DNA of 64,000 nt, taken from NCBI RefSeq assembly GCF_018861025.1, contig NZ_JAHKQH010000032.1, positions 29,081 through 93,080 on the forward strand, in the 5' to 3' direction. The notes beneath the pieces were generated by a model. That model was not told where the DNA came from. It made no database searches and saw only the letters and a list, made by a program, of their open reading frames with translations. A program made the translations under genes and the position numbers. This document shows positions 8,443 to 16,809 of this stretch, piece by piece. The DNA is from Psychrosphaera sp. B3R10. Lineage in GTDB: Bacteria; Pseudomonadota; Gammaproteobacteria; Enterobacterales; Alteromonadaceae. The stretch's first letter is position 1; the number at the start of each line of letters is the position of its first letter.

Positions 8443-11400
8443 TTAGGTTTCAGGCTTTAGCAAGCTCACAAGGGCAACAATGCGGCTTAAAGCGAGTTCA
8501 AATTCAAAGTCATTGCAAGCTGCAACTATGTCATTTATCTTTTTAGAATGCACCGACTTAATCGATAGCAAAGAATCTAGTAATGGGTCATCAAACTCAT
8601 TGTTTTTGACATGTTTTTCTAATTGCAGCAAGGTATTGTACAGTTCTTCATTAGCAACGGTATCATCTGCGTCACTGTTTGCTAAGTCCTGTGTTTCCTC
8701 TAGCTCTGTTGACGTTGCTCGCATTTTATTAGCACACATGCCTAATAAATCGATTTCAACTTCAATGTTGGTGACAACAGCTAGGCATTCTTTTTCCAAA
8801 CGTTGACGGCTAACACGCTCTAATTCAGCAAACAATATCATTAATTTAATAAGTGCTAAATTTCCGGTTACCCCTTTATTTTTATGGGCCGTTTCTTCTA
8901 CAGATAGCCAATCTTGCTGTTTCATCAGCACTTTTAGCGCTTCAATTTCGTCGTTTGATTGACCTAAAAATCGCGATATTTCACTAAATAGGACGGTTTT
9001 TGACCCCCATAACGCAATGCCTTTTTCGATATCAATTCGCAAGTCTTCAGCAGGCGCGATTTTAGTCTCTTCTGACGCAACACTCTGTAGACTTAATGCG
9101 TTGGCAATTTCTCCCATTAATTGATGCATATCAATTGGTTTGTTTGCAAATCCATCCATGCCAGCTTTTGAAGCAGACTGCTTATCCTGTGGTAAAACAC
9201 TGGCCGTTAACGCAATTATAGGCAGTCGTGGTAGGTCATTTTGTTGTTCGAACTGACGTCGCTCACTCGCGGCGGTGAGGCCATCCATAATGGGCATTTG
9301 AATATCCATAAGAACAACGTCAAATTTATCACTTTGCATTTTGCTTAACGCTTCAACGCCATTTCGAGCCACTGTTATTTTATGGTTATTCCGTTTGAGA
9401 ATAAGAGACAACAGATCTAGGTTTTGTTCGATGTCGTCAACAATCAGAATATTCAGTGGCGGCAATTCATTGAAGGAAACCGCCGTTGTCGCTTTTTGTA
9501 TTGGCGCGATAGGAGTAAGAGGAATAGAAAATTCAAATTCAGAACCGGCATTTAGCTCACTCCGCGCGGTGATTTCTCCGCCCATTAACTCAACAAGTTG
9601 CTTACTAATGGTTGTACCTAAACCTGTACCACCGAAACGGCGGCTCATTGATTCGTCTGCTTGAGCAAACGCATCAAATATCGTTGCTAACTGTGTAGAC
9701 GTCATGCCTATTCCAGAGTCTGAAATAATAAAAGTTACAATCCCTTCCGGTTTTTCGTTTATATCAATGGTGACATGCCCAGCTTCCGTAAACTTAATGG
9801 CATTGCCAATTATATTAGTGAGGACTTGTCTGATCCTATCGGGCACGCCGTTGTAACAACGTTGGGTGGCTTTGTCGATGTTGAGTTTAATGTCCAAGCC
9901 TTTGTTTTGGGCCTGTAACCAAAGAGTTGAGACAACGGTGTCGACTTCTTCAACAAGTGAAAAGTCTCGATATTCTAATTGAAATTTACCTTTCTCTAAT
10001 TTCGCACTGTCGAGTACATCATTTAATATATGCAGCAGGGATTTGGCGGATTGGTTAATGGTATTTAATTGTTTTCTTTGATTATTACTCAGCTCTTCGT
10101 CCAATAGAATGTCACTAAACCCAATGATTGCATTCATCGGGGTTCGGATCTCATGGCTCATGTTGGCTAAAAATGCGGCCCTAGTCGCGGCGGCTTTTTC
10201 TGCATTTTCTTTCTCAGCAATGAGTTCTGATTCCATTTTTTTACGGTCGGTGATGTCCATGATAAAACCGTCAAGGTAATATTCATCAGACCCGTCAATT
10301 TTTATTGCCCGGCCATAACCTAACATCCACTTTGTATTATTTTCTCGGTCAATTAATCTAAATTCAAGTTTATAACCCTTGGGGCTTCGTAAGTCTGTAG
10401 CGGTAATATTGCCGATATCTTCTGGATGTACAAAGTCTCCTAAACTGCGTTTTGGGTTGGGTAACAAAAAATCTTTTGCTGGGTAACCAACAATATTTTC
10501 AATTTCATCATTAATAAAAACGTTTGGCCAACCAGGCAAGTCTAAACAACGATAGGCAATGCCAGGGATATTGGTCACCAACGATCGTAATTGGGATTCA
10601 CTTTCCCGTAACTGGTTCTCCATTTTTTGACGTTCGCGTAAATCTGAAATAAACGCGACAAACATATTTTCGTCATTAAGTTCAACATGGCCAATTCCCA
10701 AACGCACTGGGATTTTTTCGCCATTTTTTGTTAATGCTTCAACTTCGCGACCTGAACCTATTATTTTCGCTTCCCGTGTCTTCAAATAATTTTCGATGTA
10801 TTGGTCATGTTGAGCTTGATGAGGCGAAGGCACAAGCATCTTAACGTTTTGGCCAATAACCTCTTCTGGTTGCCAGCCCAATAGATGAGTTACTGCTGTA
10901 TTGATACTGATAACAGTCCCAACTGAATCGATAGTAATAATACCATCTATCGCAGTGTTCATTGTCGCTATCAGTCGTCGTTCGTTGTTAATCGCTGCCT
11001 TTGACTTATCTTTATAGCGAAATATTAAATTGGCCCCGAGAACGAGAAAAATAATCGTTAAGGTAATTGTGGTAATTACCATCGCCAAGAATATCGATAT
11101 GTCATTAGTTTGTTTCGACAGTTCTATTCCCGGCGGCATAGCGAAACGCGCAGCAGCCATACCTGTGTAATGCATTCCAGATATTGCGCCACCCATGACG
11201 ACACTTGAAATGAGTATTTTTACATTGTTATTTATCCAAGCGACTTTTTGGGTTTTTAACCCAAAACTAATCCATAAAGACAAAATTGCTAAACTAACGG
11301 CAACTAATATAGAGACACCGAACATGACAAGGTTGTATCGTAACAACGGCGCCATTTCCATTGCGGCCATTCCAACATAATGCATGGTCCCAATCCCAGC

Positions 11401-11793
11401 GCCGACTAAAACCCCACCTAATATTAACTGGGTAAATTTAATTTGGTCACGAGTAATAATATTTAGCGCTATCCACGATGCAATGATGGAAGGTAAAACA
11501 GAAATTGCAGTAAGTTGTACGTTATATGTCACATTGGTACACAATTCTAGAGCCAACATACCAAGGAAGTGCATAGACCAAACGCCACCGCCTAACGCGA
11601 TGCTGCCAACACAAAGGGAAATGTGTTTTCGAATCGGCGATTTATATGCCGCTTGTGATGCAACTTGAAATCCCATAAAAGAAGCAAAAATAGCAATAGC
11701 GACCGATAGAGTTACTAGCCACGGGTTATACAAAGAACTAACAAATAAATTGTAGCTGTCGTATTGGAAAAGCTCTGCGATTGTATTTTTCAT
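8443..11793 (-). CDS. MHYT-sensor hybrid histidine kinase with PAS, receiver and Hpt-like domains
   Basis: Membrane sensor kinase of 1116 residues. Residues 1-260 hold about seven membrane helices with three MHYT-type motifs (MHFLG 74-78, MHYVGMAA 137-144, MHYTGMAA 207-214), proposed in this family to bind copper and sense O2, CO or NO. Two PAS domains follow (about 270-385 and 400-515). Then come a HisKA domain with H547 (SHEIRTPMNAIIGFSD), an ATPase domain with N-box NIIGNAIKFTEAG, DSGIGM and GGTGLG, and a receiver domain with D830 (LMDIQMP). The last domain is Hpt-like, with H970 in AHKNKGVTGNL. Its likely output partner is the HD-GYP regulator immediately downstream, linking the signal to cyclic-di-GMP. 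It sits beside the polysaccharide locus, but regulation of that locus is not shown. Confidence 0.93.
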   Translation of the reverse strand: MKNTIAELFQYDSYNLFVSSLYNPWLVTLSVAIAIFASFMGFQVASQAAYKSPIRKHISLCVGSIALGGGVWSMHFLGMLALELCTNVTYNVQLTAISVLPSIIASWIALNIITRDQIKFTQLILGGVLVGAGIGTMHYVGMAAMEMAPLLRYNLVMFGVSILVAVSLAILSLWISFGLKTQKVAWINNNVKILISSVVMGGAISGMHYTGMAAARFAMPPGIELSKQTNDISIFLAMVITTITLTIIFLVLGANLIFRYKDKSKAAINNERRLIATMNTAIDGIITIDSVGTVISINTAVTHLLGWQPEEVIGQNVKMLVPSPHQAQHDQYIENYLKTREAKIIGSGREVEALTKNGEKIPVRLGIGHVELNDENMFVAFISDLRERQKMENQLRESESQLRSLVTNIPGIAYRCLDLPGWPNVFINDEIENIVGYPAKDFLLPNPKRSLGDFVHPEDIGNITATDLRSPKGYKLEFRLIDRENNTKWMLGYGRAIKIDGSDEYYLDGFIMDITDRKKMESELIAEKENAEKAAATRAAFLANMSHEIRTPMNAIIGFSDILLDEELSNNQRKQLNTINQSAKSLLHILNDVLDSAKLEKGKFQLEYRDFSLVEEVDTVVSTLWLQAQNKGLDIKLNIDKATQRCYNGVPDRIRQVLTNIIGNAIKFTEAGHVTIDINEKPEGIVTFIISDSGIGMTSTQLATIFDAFAQADESMSRRFGGTGLGTTISKQLVELMGGEITARSELNAGSEFEFSIPLTPIAPIQKATTAVSFNELPPLNILIVDDIEQNLDLLSLILKRNNHKITVARNGVEALSKMQSDKFDVVLMDIQMPIMDGLTAASERRQFEQQNDLPRLPIIALTASVLPQDKQSASKAGMDGFANKPIDMHQLMGEIANALSLQSVASEETKIAPAEDLRIDIEKGIALWGSKTVLFSEISRFLGQSNDEIEALKVLMKQQDWLSVEETAHKNKGVTGNLALIKLMILFAELERVSRQRLEKECLAVVTNIEVEIDLLGMCANKMRATSTELEETQDLANSDADDTVANEELYNTLLQLEKHVKNNEFDDPLLDSLLSIKSVHSKKINDIVAACNDFEFELALSRIVALVSLLKPET

Positions 11794-12308
11794 TTTTAAT
11801 ACTGCTATTTAATGAGTTAGTTACTGATCGATATTTTTAAATATCTTTGAGACGCAAATTTAACATCTTAAAGGCGTATTTAAAATACACTGATATCTTA
11901 CGATTTTTAGGAGCCGTTTTAATTTAATAGCGCCCCAATAGGTTTGTTATCAAACAATGTCAATTGAAGTAACTCAATATGAAACAAGGGCGTTTGAAAA
12001 GCACGTAAATAAAAATTAGAAATCCAAGCACACCATAACGAGTTTAATCTTCGTCCGCTGTGTTAACCAAATTAATATTGAATGCGAAGCGATATATAGC
12101 CTGTAGGCACCTTAGCTATGAAGTCATAGAAGTTAGAACGTTAGCGCGTTTAAATTAATGTCTAATGCCTGTGGCGGTGCCGGTGTCGTTAATAAGTTGT
12201 GGTTGTTTCTTGTCGCTGTGCCTACTCACTTTCCCATTATCCGCTCATGAGCAGCGACTCGAGGATGATGTGCCTGATCCGGCGTCTCTTTATTTCAAAA
12301 TGTATCTG

Positions 12309-12334
12309 AGATCCTTGTAGAAGGATCTTTTTGT
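12309..12334 (+). terminator. Orphan rho-independent terminator
   Basis: Perfect arms AGATCCTT and AAGGATCT around GTAG, then TTTTTGTT. It is oriented for the plus strand, yet the nearest upstream genes are on the minus strand, so it should terminate a non-coding or unrecognised transcript. Confidence 0.8.
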
Positions 12335-12364
12335 TCTAATAACAACACCGATAAAAGTATTGCA

Positions 12365-12389
12365 AATATAAACATCATATGTTTATATT
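12365..12389. promoter_or_regulatory. 25-bp interrupted palindrome, candidate operator of the anhydrogalactose operon
   Basis: Arms AATATAAACAT (12365-12375) and ATGTTTATATT (12379-12389) are perfect over 11 bp around CAT. It lies 110 bp before the cycloisomerase gene and just after the orphan terminator, where a promoter and operator for this operon would be expected. The binding factor is unknown. Confidence 0.6.
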
Positions 12390-12498
12390 AATCCCATAAT
12401 GAATTAAGTATCTATTAGAACGATGATTGGAAGGCATTAGGTTGTCTTCCCGGTGCTTCAGAATATTGAAGTCAGTCTAGTGAGCAGGTTGAGTAATA

Positions 12499-13650
12499 AT
12501 GAAAATAGAATGTATTAAAACCCACCACGTACGTTGCGAATTAAAGGAACCATTTGGTTTCTCTCAGTGGTTTTATAATCAACGTAATGTGTTGATTATT
12601 GAAGTTATTACCGACACTGGTATTTCAGGATGGGGTGAATGTTATGGACCTGCCGAAGTTATCCAAGGCGCTGTAGAAAAGTTTTATGCTCCACGAATAC
12701 TAGGTTTTGACGCATTGTCGACGGACATGATTTGGCATTACATGTGGCGTTCATCACTCGATTTTGCCCGTGGCGGCGTTATGACAGCAGCCATGTCTGG
12801 TATCGATATGGCATTGTGGGATTTAAAAGGAAAGGCTCTTGGTCAAAGTGTTAGTCAACTGATGGGCGGCGCTCAACGAGATAAAGTGTCTTGTTATGCA
12901 ACCGGTATGTATTTTCAAGATTTACCTGAATCAATGTTGTTACCTGTTTTGGTAGAAGAAGCGATTACCTACGCTGAGCAAGGATTTAAGGCGATGAAGA
13001 TCAAGGTTGGAAAAAACCTAGATTTTGACAAAAAGCTTATCGTTGCCATGCGCGAAGCTTTGCCAAATACAATTTTAGCCGCGGATTCGAATCATGCTTA
13101 TGATTTACCGGAAGCCATTAAAATAGCACGTTTGCTAGACGCCAATGACTATGTATGGTTTGAAGAACCATTGTCGCCAGAGCATCCAGAGTTATTTAAG
13201 AAGTTGCATGAAAAAGCCGATTTAGCCATTGCTACAGGTGAGTGTGAGCAGACTCGTTTTGGTTTCCAAAAGTTAATTCAGTCGGGCGGTGTTCAGTTAG
13301 TGCAAGCAGACTTAGCGTATTGTGGAGGTCCAAGTGAGGCTCTCAAAATTCGGGCTATTGCTTCAGCCAACGGACTTAATATGATCCCACATGTATGGGG
13401 AACTCAGTTAAACTTAGCTGCAGCAACACACTTTTTGGCAACAGCGTATCCAGAACCAGGACGTAAAGAAGAGCAGCAATTACTGCTAGAATACGACCGT
13501 ACGGAAAACCCATTGCGTGACAATCTTTATAAAGTGGAAGTTCAGGTTATTGAGGGCGAAGCAATTGTACCAACAGGTCCAGGTTTAGGTGTTGAAATCG
13601 ACACTAATGCATTAAAAGAATTTGATATTAAAGCGACGGAAACAAAATGA
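12499..13650 (+). CDS. Enolase-superfamily dehydratase/cycloisomerase, probable 3,6-anhydro-galactonate cycloisomerase
   Basis: Mandelate racemase/muconate lactonizing enzyme family, 383 residues. Visible active-site elements are K167/K169 (KIKVG), metal ligands D196 (AADSNHAY), E222 (FEEP) and E248 (TGECE), and H298 (IPHVWG): the KxK plus His set of the mandelate racemase subgroup. Such enzymes convert 3,6-anhydro-galactonate to 2-keto-3-deoxy-galactonate in agar (ACI) and carrageenan (DauB) catabolism. That specificity is inferred from the partner gene: an aldehyde dehydrogenase overlaps its stop by 4 nt (ATGA), matching the dehydrogenase-cycloisomerase pair of the pathway. Other acid-sugar dehydratase activities remain possible. 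It is first in its operon, behind a strong palindrome. The kinase and aldolase that would finish the pathway are not in this window. Confidence 0.72.
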   Translation: MKIECIKTHHVRCELKEPFGFSQWFYNQRNVLIIEVITDTGISGWGECYGPAEVIQGAVEKFYAPRILGFDALSTDMIWHYMWRSSLDFARGGVMTAAMSGIDMALWDLKGKALGQSVSQLMGGAQRDKVSCYATGMYFQDLPESMLLPVLVEEAITYAEQGFKAMKIKVGKNLDFDKKLIVAMREALPNTILAADSNHAYDLPEAIKIARLLDANDYVWFEEPLSPEHPELFKKLHEKADLAIATGECEQTRFGFQKLIQSGGVQLVQADLAYCGGPSEALKIRAIASANGLNMIPHVWGTQLNLAAATHFLATAYPEPGRKEEQQLLLEYDRTENPLRDNLYKVEVQVIEGEAIVPTGPGLGVEIDTNALKEFDIKATETK

Positions 13651-15083
13651 GCGAACAAGCATACAAAATGTTAATTAATGGCCAATTGGTTGAGTCTGAC
13701 TCAACGTTTGATGTCATTAACCCTGCAACTGAAGAAGTTGTTGGCCGTGTACCTGACATCACATCGGCACAAATTGAAGATTGTTTAACAAGTGCCAAGC
13801 AAGGTTTAGATACGTGGTCGAAAACCTCATTAGCACAGCGTGCGAAGCTTATCCGTGCATATGCGGATTTGCTAGAGCAACATAAACAAGAAATCATCGC
13901 CATCTTGATTTCAGAAACTGGCAAACCAATGGACAATGCTGAATATGATTTCGGTATGTTGACGACCTGTTTGCGCTATTTTGTCGAAGAAGCACATCGC
14001 ATTGACCAACCCGTTATTATTGACCCAGATGGACGTTTCCATCATTACATTCAGCGCCAGGCGTTAGGTGTTGTTGTTGGTTATCTTGCTTGGAATTTTC
14101 CATTGCTTAACTTTGGTTACAAACTCGGGCCATCATTGGCTGCTGGCTGTTCTGCAATAATTAAACCTTCTCAAGTAACACCATTAGCGACCTTAAAGTG
14201 CGCGGAGTTAGCTGCTCAAGTTGGCTTTCCAGCAGGTGTTATAAACGTTATCACTAGTAATAATTACGATATTACTAATCCGCTATTAACAAGCAATATA
14301 ACGTCTTTATTTACCATGATTGGCTCGACCAATGCAGGAGTTAAGGCAATGCAAATGGCCTGTACCAGTGTTAAGCATTTCTCAGTTGAACTCGGTGGTA
14401 ATGCGCCGGTAATTGTTTACGACGATGCAGAACTTGAAAAAGCAGTTAACAACATTGTTGATTTAAAATTTGGTAATAGCGGCCAAGTATGCGTTTCACC
14501 CAATCGCTGTTTTGTGCACGAATCGGTTTACCCTAAGTTCATTGAACTTGCTAAGGCGAGAGCTGAAAGTTTGACGTTAACCGCAGGCGACGGGGAAGGG
14601 CGTTTAATGGGACCGGTTATCAACAAGCGTGAGCAAGACCGTATTTTAGGTGTTATCAACGATGCGATTGCCTCAGGTGCCAAATTAGTGACCGGCGGCA
14701 AAGTACCCGCAGACAAACCGGTTGGCTATTACATCGAACCTACTATTTTAGCAGATGCAAATTTAGCGATGACAGCAACATCGTGCGAGATATTTGGTCC
14801 GGTTCTACCTGTTATTTCATTTAGTGATGCAGATGACGTAATTGCGCTAGCCAATGATTGTGAGTTTGGTTTGTCGGCCTATGTATTTACGACTAATTTG
14901 AAACGCGCGATGCAAGCAGCTGAACAGTTAGAGGCTGGGAGCGTTTGTATTAACGAAGCTCATTATTCTGTGCAATTACCCCATGGTGGCTTAAAGCAAA
15001 GTGGTGTAGGTAAAGACTGTTCGAAATATAGCTTGGAAGAATACTTGTCGAATAAACGAGTGTCGATATTAGTAAACGATTAG
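13647..15083 (+). CDS. NAD(P)-dependent aldehyde dehydrogenase, probable 3,6-anhydro-galactose dehydrogenase
   Basis: Aldehyde dehydrogenase superfamily, 478 residues, the usual length. The general base is E248 in VELGGNAP and the catalytic cysteine is C282 in GNSGQVCVSPNR. YLAWNFPLLNF (145-155) and IIKPSQVTP (171-179) line the cofactor site. In red-algal galactan breakdown this enzyme oxidises 3,6-anhydro-galactose to the aldonate, which the cycloisomerase encoded directly upstream would then process. The 4-nt ATGA overlap implies translational coupling. The family also contains succinate-semialdehyde and lactaldehyde dehydrogenases, so the substrate rests on context: cycloisomerase, sulfatase, GH16 and GH42-like neighbours. 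No signal peptide; cytoplasmic. Confidence 0.75.
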   Translation: MSEQAYKMLINGQLVESDSTFDVINPATEEVVGRVPDITSAQIEDCLTSAKQGLDTWSKTSLAQRAKLIRAYADLLEQHKQEIIAILISETGKPMDNAEYDFGMLTTCLRYFVEEAHRIDQPVIIDPDGRFHHYIQRQALGVVVGYLAWNFPLLNFGYKLGPSLAAGCSAIIKPSQVTPLATLKCAELAAQVGFPAGVINVITSNNYDITNPLLTSNITSLFTMIGSTNAGVKAMQMACTSVKHFSVELGGNAPVIVYDDAELEKAVNNIVDLKFGNSGQVCVSPNRCFVHESVYPKFIELAKARAESLTLTAGDGEGRLMGPVINKREQDRILGVINDAIASGAKLVTGGKVPADKPVGYYIEPTILADANLAMTATSCEIFGPVLPVISFSDADDVIALANDCEFGLSAYVFTTNLKRAMQAAEQLEAGSVCINEAHYSVQLPHGGLKQSGVGKDCSKYSLEEYLSNKRVSILVND

Positions 15084-15140
15084 ATCAGCTTTATTGTAAT
15101 CGCTTTTATATTTGATTAATTAGAAGAATCCCTGTTGTTT

Positions 15141-15178
15141 TTGGGTTGGCGACACTTCGGTGTCCCGCCCAATTTTTT
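15141..15178 (+). terminator. Strong terminator with UUCG loop after the dehydrogenase
   Basis: TTGGG...GACAC pairs with GTGTC...CCAA around a TTCG tetraloop, followed by six T residues. It closes the cycloisomerase-dehydrogenase operon, so the sulfatase needs its own promoter or read-through. Confidence 0.93.
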
Positions 15179-15209
15179 AGGGTAGAACTGACATAGGTAG
15201 GTTTTTATA

Positions 15210-16658
15210 ATGAAAACGTTGATGTTCGTCATATTTTTAATGTCCTTGTCTGCAATGTCAGACGCGGCAGCTAACAAACCGGTTAACGGTAATAAGAAGC
15301 AACCTAACATCGTCGTCTTGTTTGCCGACGACGCCGGATACGGTGATTTTGGTTTTCATGGCAGTAAAGTCATGATCACGCCCAACTTAGATCAATTAGC
15401 AACACAAGGTGTACGTTTCGCCCAAGGTTATGTATCCGACCCAACTTGTGGTCCATCGCGTGCAGGCTTGATGACAGGTCGTTATCAACAACGTTTTGGA
15501 TTTGAAGAAAACAATGTACCTGGTTACATGAGCCCAAATTCAGCTAATGACGGCCGTAATATGGGGGTTCCTGTTGATCAAAAAACCATTGGTAACTACT
15601 TAAAAGAACAAGGTTATGCGACAGCATATTATGGCAAATGGCACTTAGGTGGCGACGACAAATTCCATCCGCTAAATCGAGGATTTGACGAATTTTATGG
15701 TTTCCGAGGTGGAGCGCGTTCTTATTTCGCTTATTCAAAAGCGCCACCAAGTGAGTTAGACCTGATGGAACGTAACTTCGCTATTATGGGTGAACATGAA
15801 GGTTATTTAACAGATGTATTGGCAGCCGAAGCCATCGACTTTATGGAACGTAAAGTCAAAGAAGATAAACCATTTTTAGCTTTTGTTGCCTTTAACGCGG
15901 TTCATACGCCTATGGATGCAACACCTGAGGACTTAGCTAAATTTCCGCAGCTTGAAGGTAAACGTAAAACGGTAGCGGCGATGACGTTAGCACTTGATAG
16001 AGCTTCTGGACAGATCATGGACAAGCTCAAGTCGTTAGGAATTGACGACAATACAATTGTGGTATTTACCAATGACAATGGCGGGCCTACAGACCGCAAT
16101 GCATCAGACAACTTCCCATTAAGTGGTACTAAATCTAACCATTTAGAAGGCGGGGTGCGAGTGCCATTTTTAATGAAGTGGCCTGGTAAAATAGAACCCG
16201 CTAGTGTGTATCCTTACCCGGTAAGTTTGCTTGACCTACTGCCAACATTTTACGCTGCTGCAGGCGGCAACGTTCAGCAAATTGAAAAAACTGATGGCGT
16301 TGACTTAGTCCCTTATTTAAATGGCAAAAATACAAATCGTCCTCATGAGGTTTTGTTTTGGAAAAAAGATGTTCGTGGCACAGTTAGAATTGGTGATTGG
16401 AAGTTGATGCGATTTCCTGACCGCCCGGCACAACTTTATAACATCGCAGAAGACGAGCAAGAATTGACAGATGTGGCTGCTAAATATCCTGATCTAGTAA
16501 AGGATATGTTCAAAACCCTTTTTGAATGGGAGTCAGGTTTGGAAAGACCGCGTTGGTTATTACAACGCAAATTTGAAAACTATGATATCGACCGAATGGA
16601 CCAATATCATAATAAAGATACAAAGCTAAATAAAAACAACAACATAAAACTTCATTAA
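15210..16658 (+). CDS. Secreted S1-family (formylglycine) sulfatase
   Basis: Removes sulfate esters from a polysaccharide or its oligosaccharides in the periplasm or at the surface. A signal peptide ([20 protein letters not shown]) is followed by metal ligands D40-D41 ([10 protein letters not shown]). The sulfatase signature C80-G-P-S-R84 is present, with C80 to be converted to formylglycine by a maturase not found in this window. Later conserved parts include YYGKWHLGG and [11 protein letters not shown]. The segment [17 protein letters not shown] resembles the S1_19 subfamily, which includes carrageenan sulfatases, but this subfamily call is from memory. 482 residues is normal. The ATG at 15210 is well placed behind TAGGTAGG. 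It lies between the anhydrogalactose enzymes and a TonB receptor, fitting a sulfated galactan as substrate. Confidence 0.88.
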   Translation: MKTLMFVIFLMSLSAMSDAAANKPVNGNKKQPNIVVLFADDAGYGDFGFHGSKVMITPNLDQLATQGVRFAQGYVSDPTCGPSRAGLMTGRYQQRFGFEENNVPGYMSPNSANDGRNMGVPVDQKTIGNYLKEQGYATAYYGKWHLGGDDKFHPLNRGFDEFYGFRGGARSYFAYSKAPPSELDLMERNFAIMGEHEGYLTDVLAAEAIDFMERKVKEDKPFLAFVAFNAVHTPMDATPEDLAKFPQLEGKRKTVAAMTLALDRASGQIMDKLKSLGIDDNTIVVFTNDNGGPTDRNASDNFPLSGTKSNHLEGGVRVPFLMKWPGKIEPASVYPYPVSLLDLLPTFYAAAGGNVQQIEKTDGVDLVPYLNGKNTNRPHEVLFWKKDVRGTVRIGDWKLMRFPDRPAQLYNIAEDEQELTDVAAKYPDLVKDMFKTLFEWESGLERPRWLLQRKFENYDIDRMDQYHNKDTKLNKNNNIKLH

Positions 16659-16737
16659 TAACAACTCGTCAGGTTGGCGTTACGTTTTTACGTTTAAAAT
16701 ACTGGTCTGACCATATAATGAAGTCTTTAATAACATA

Positions 16738-16749
16738 AATAAATTTATT
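16738..16749. promoter_or_regulatory. 12-bp AT palindrome before the large TonB receptor gene
   Basis: AATAAATTTATT is a perfect palindrome. The flanks extend it imperfectly with AACAT on the left and GTGTT on the right. It lies about 60 bp before the receptor start and could be an operator or simply AT-rich promoter DNA. Confidence 0.3.
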
Positions 16750-16809
16750 AGTGTTATGTAAGCAGTATCAACAGGCACTTAGAACTATAATAAAATAGTG
16801 GAGAACCAC

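Larger units (their letters stand above)
11794..12498. other. 705-bp intergenic gap between the kinase and the polysaccharide locus
   Basis: No protein gene is supported here. It holds a GC-richer stretch (about 12160-12290), a plus-strand terminator at 12309-12334 with no gene in front of it, a 25-bp interrupted palindrome (12365-12389) and a small dyad CTTCA/TGAAG (12456-12471). A weak -10-like TATATA lies at 12093-12098. An unannotated small RNA ending at the terminator is possible, but I do not recognise a known family. Confidence 0.5.
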
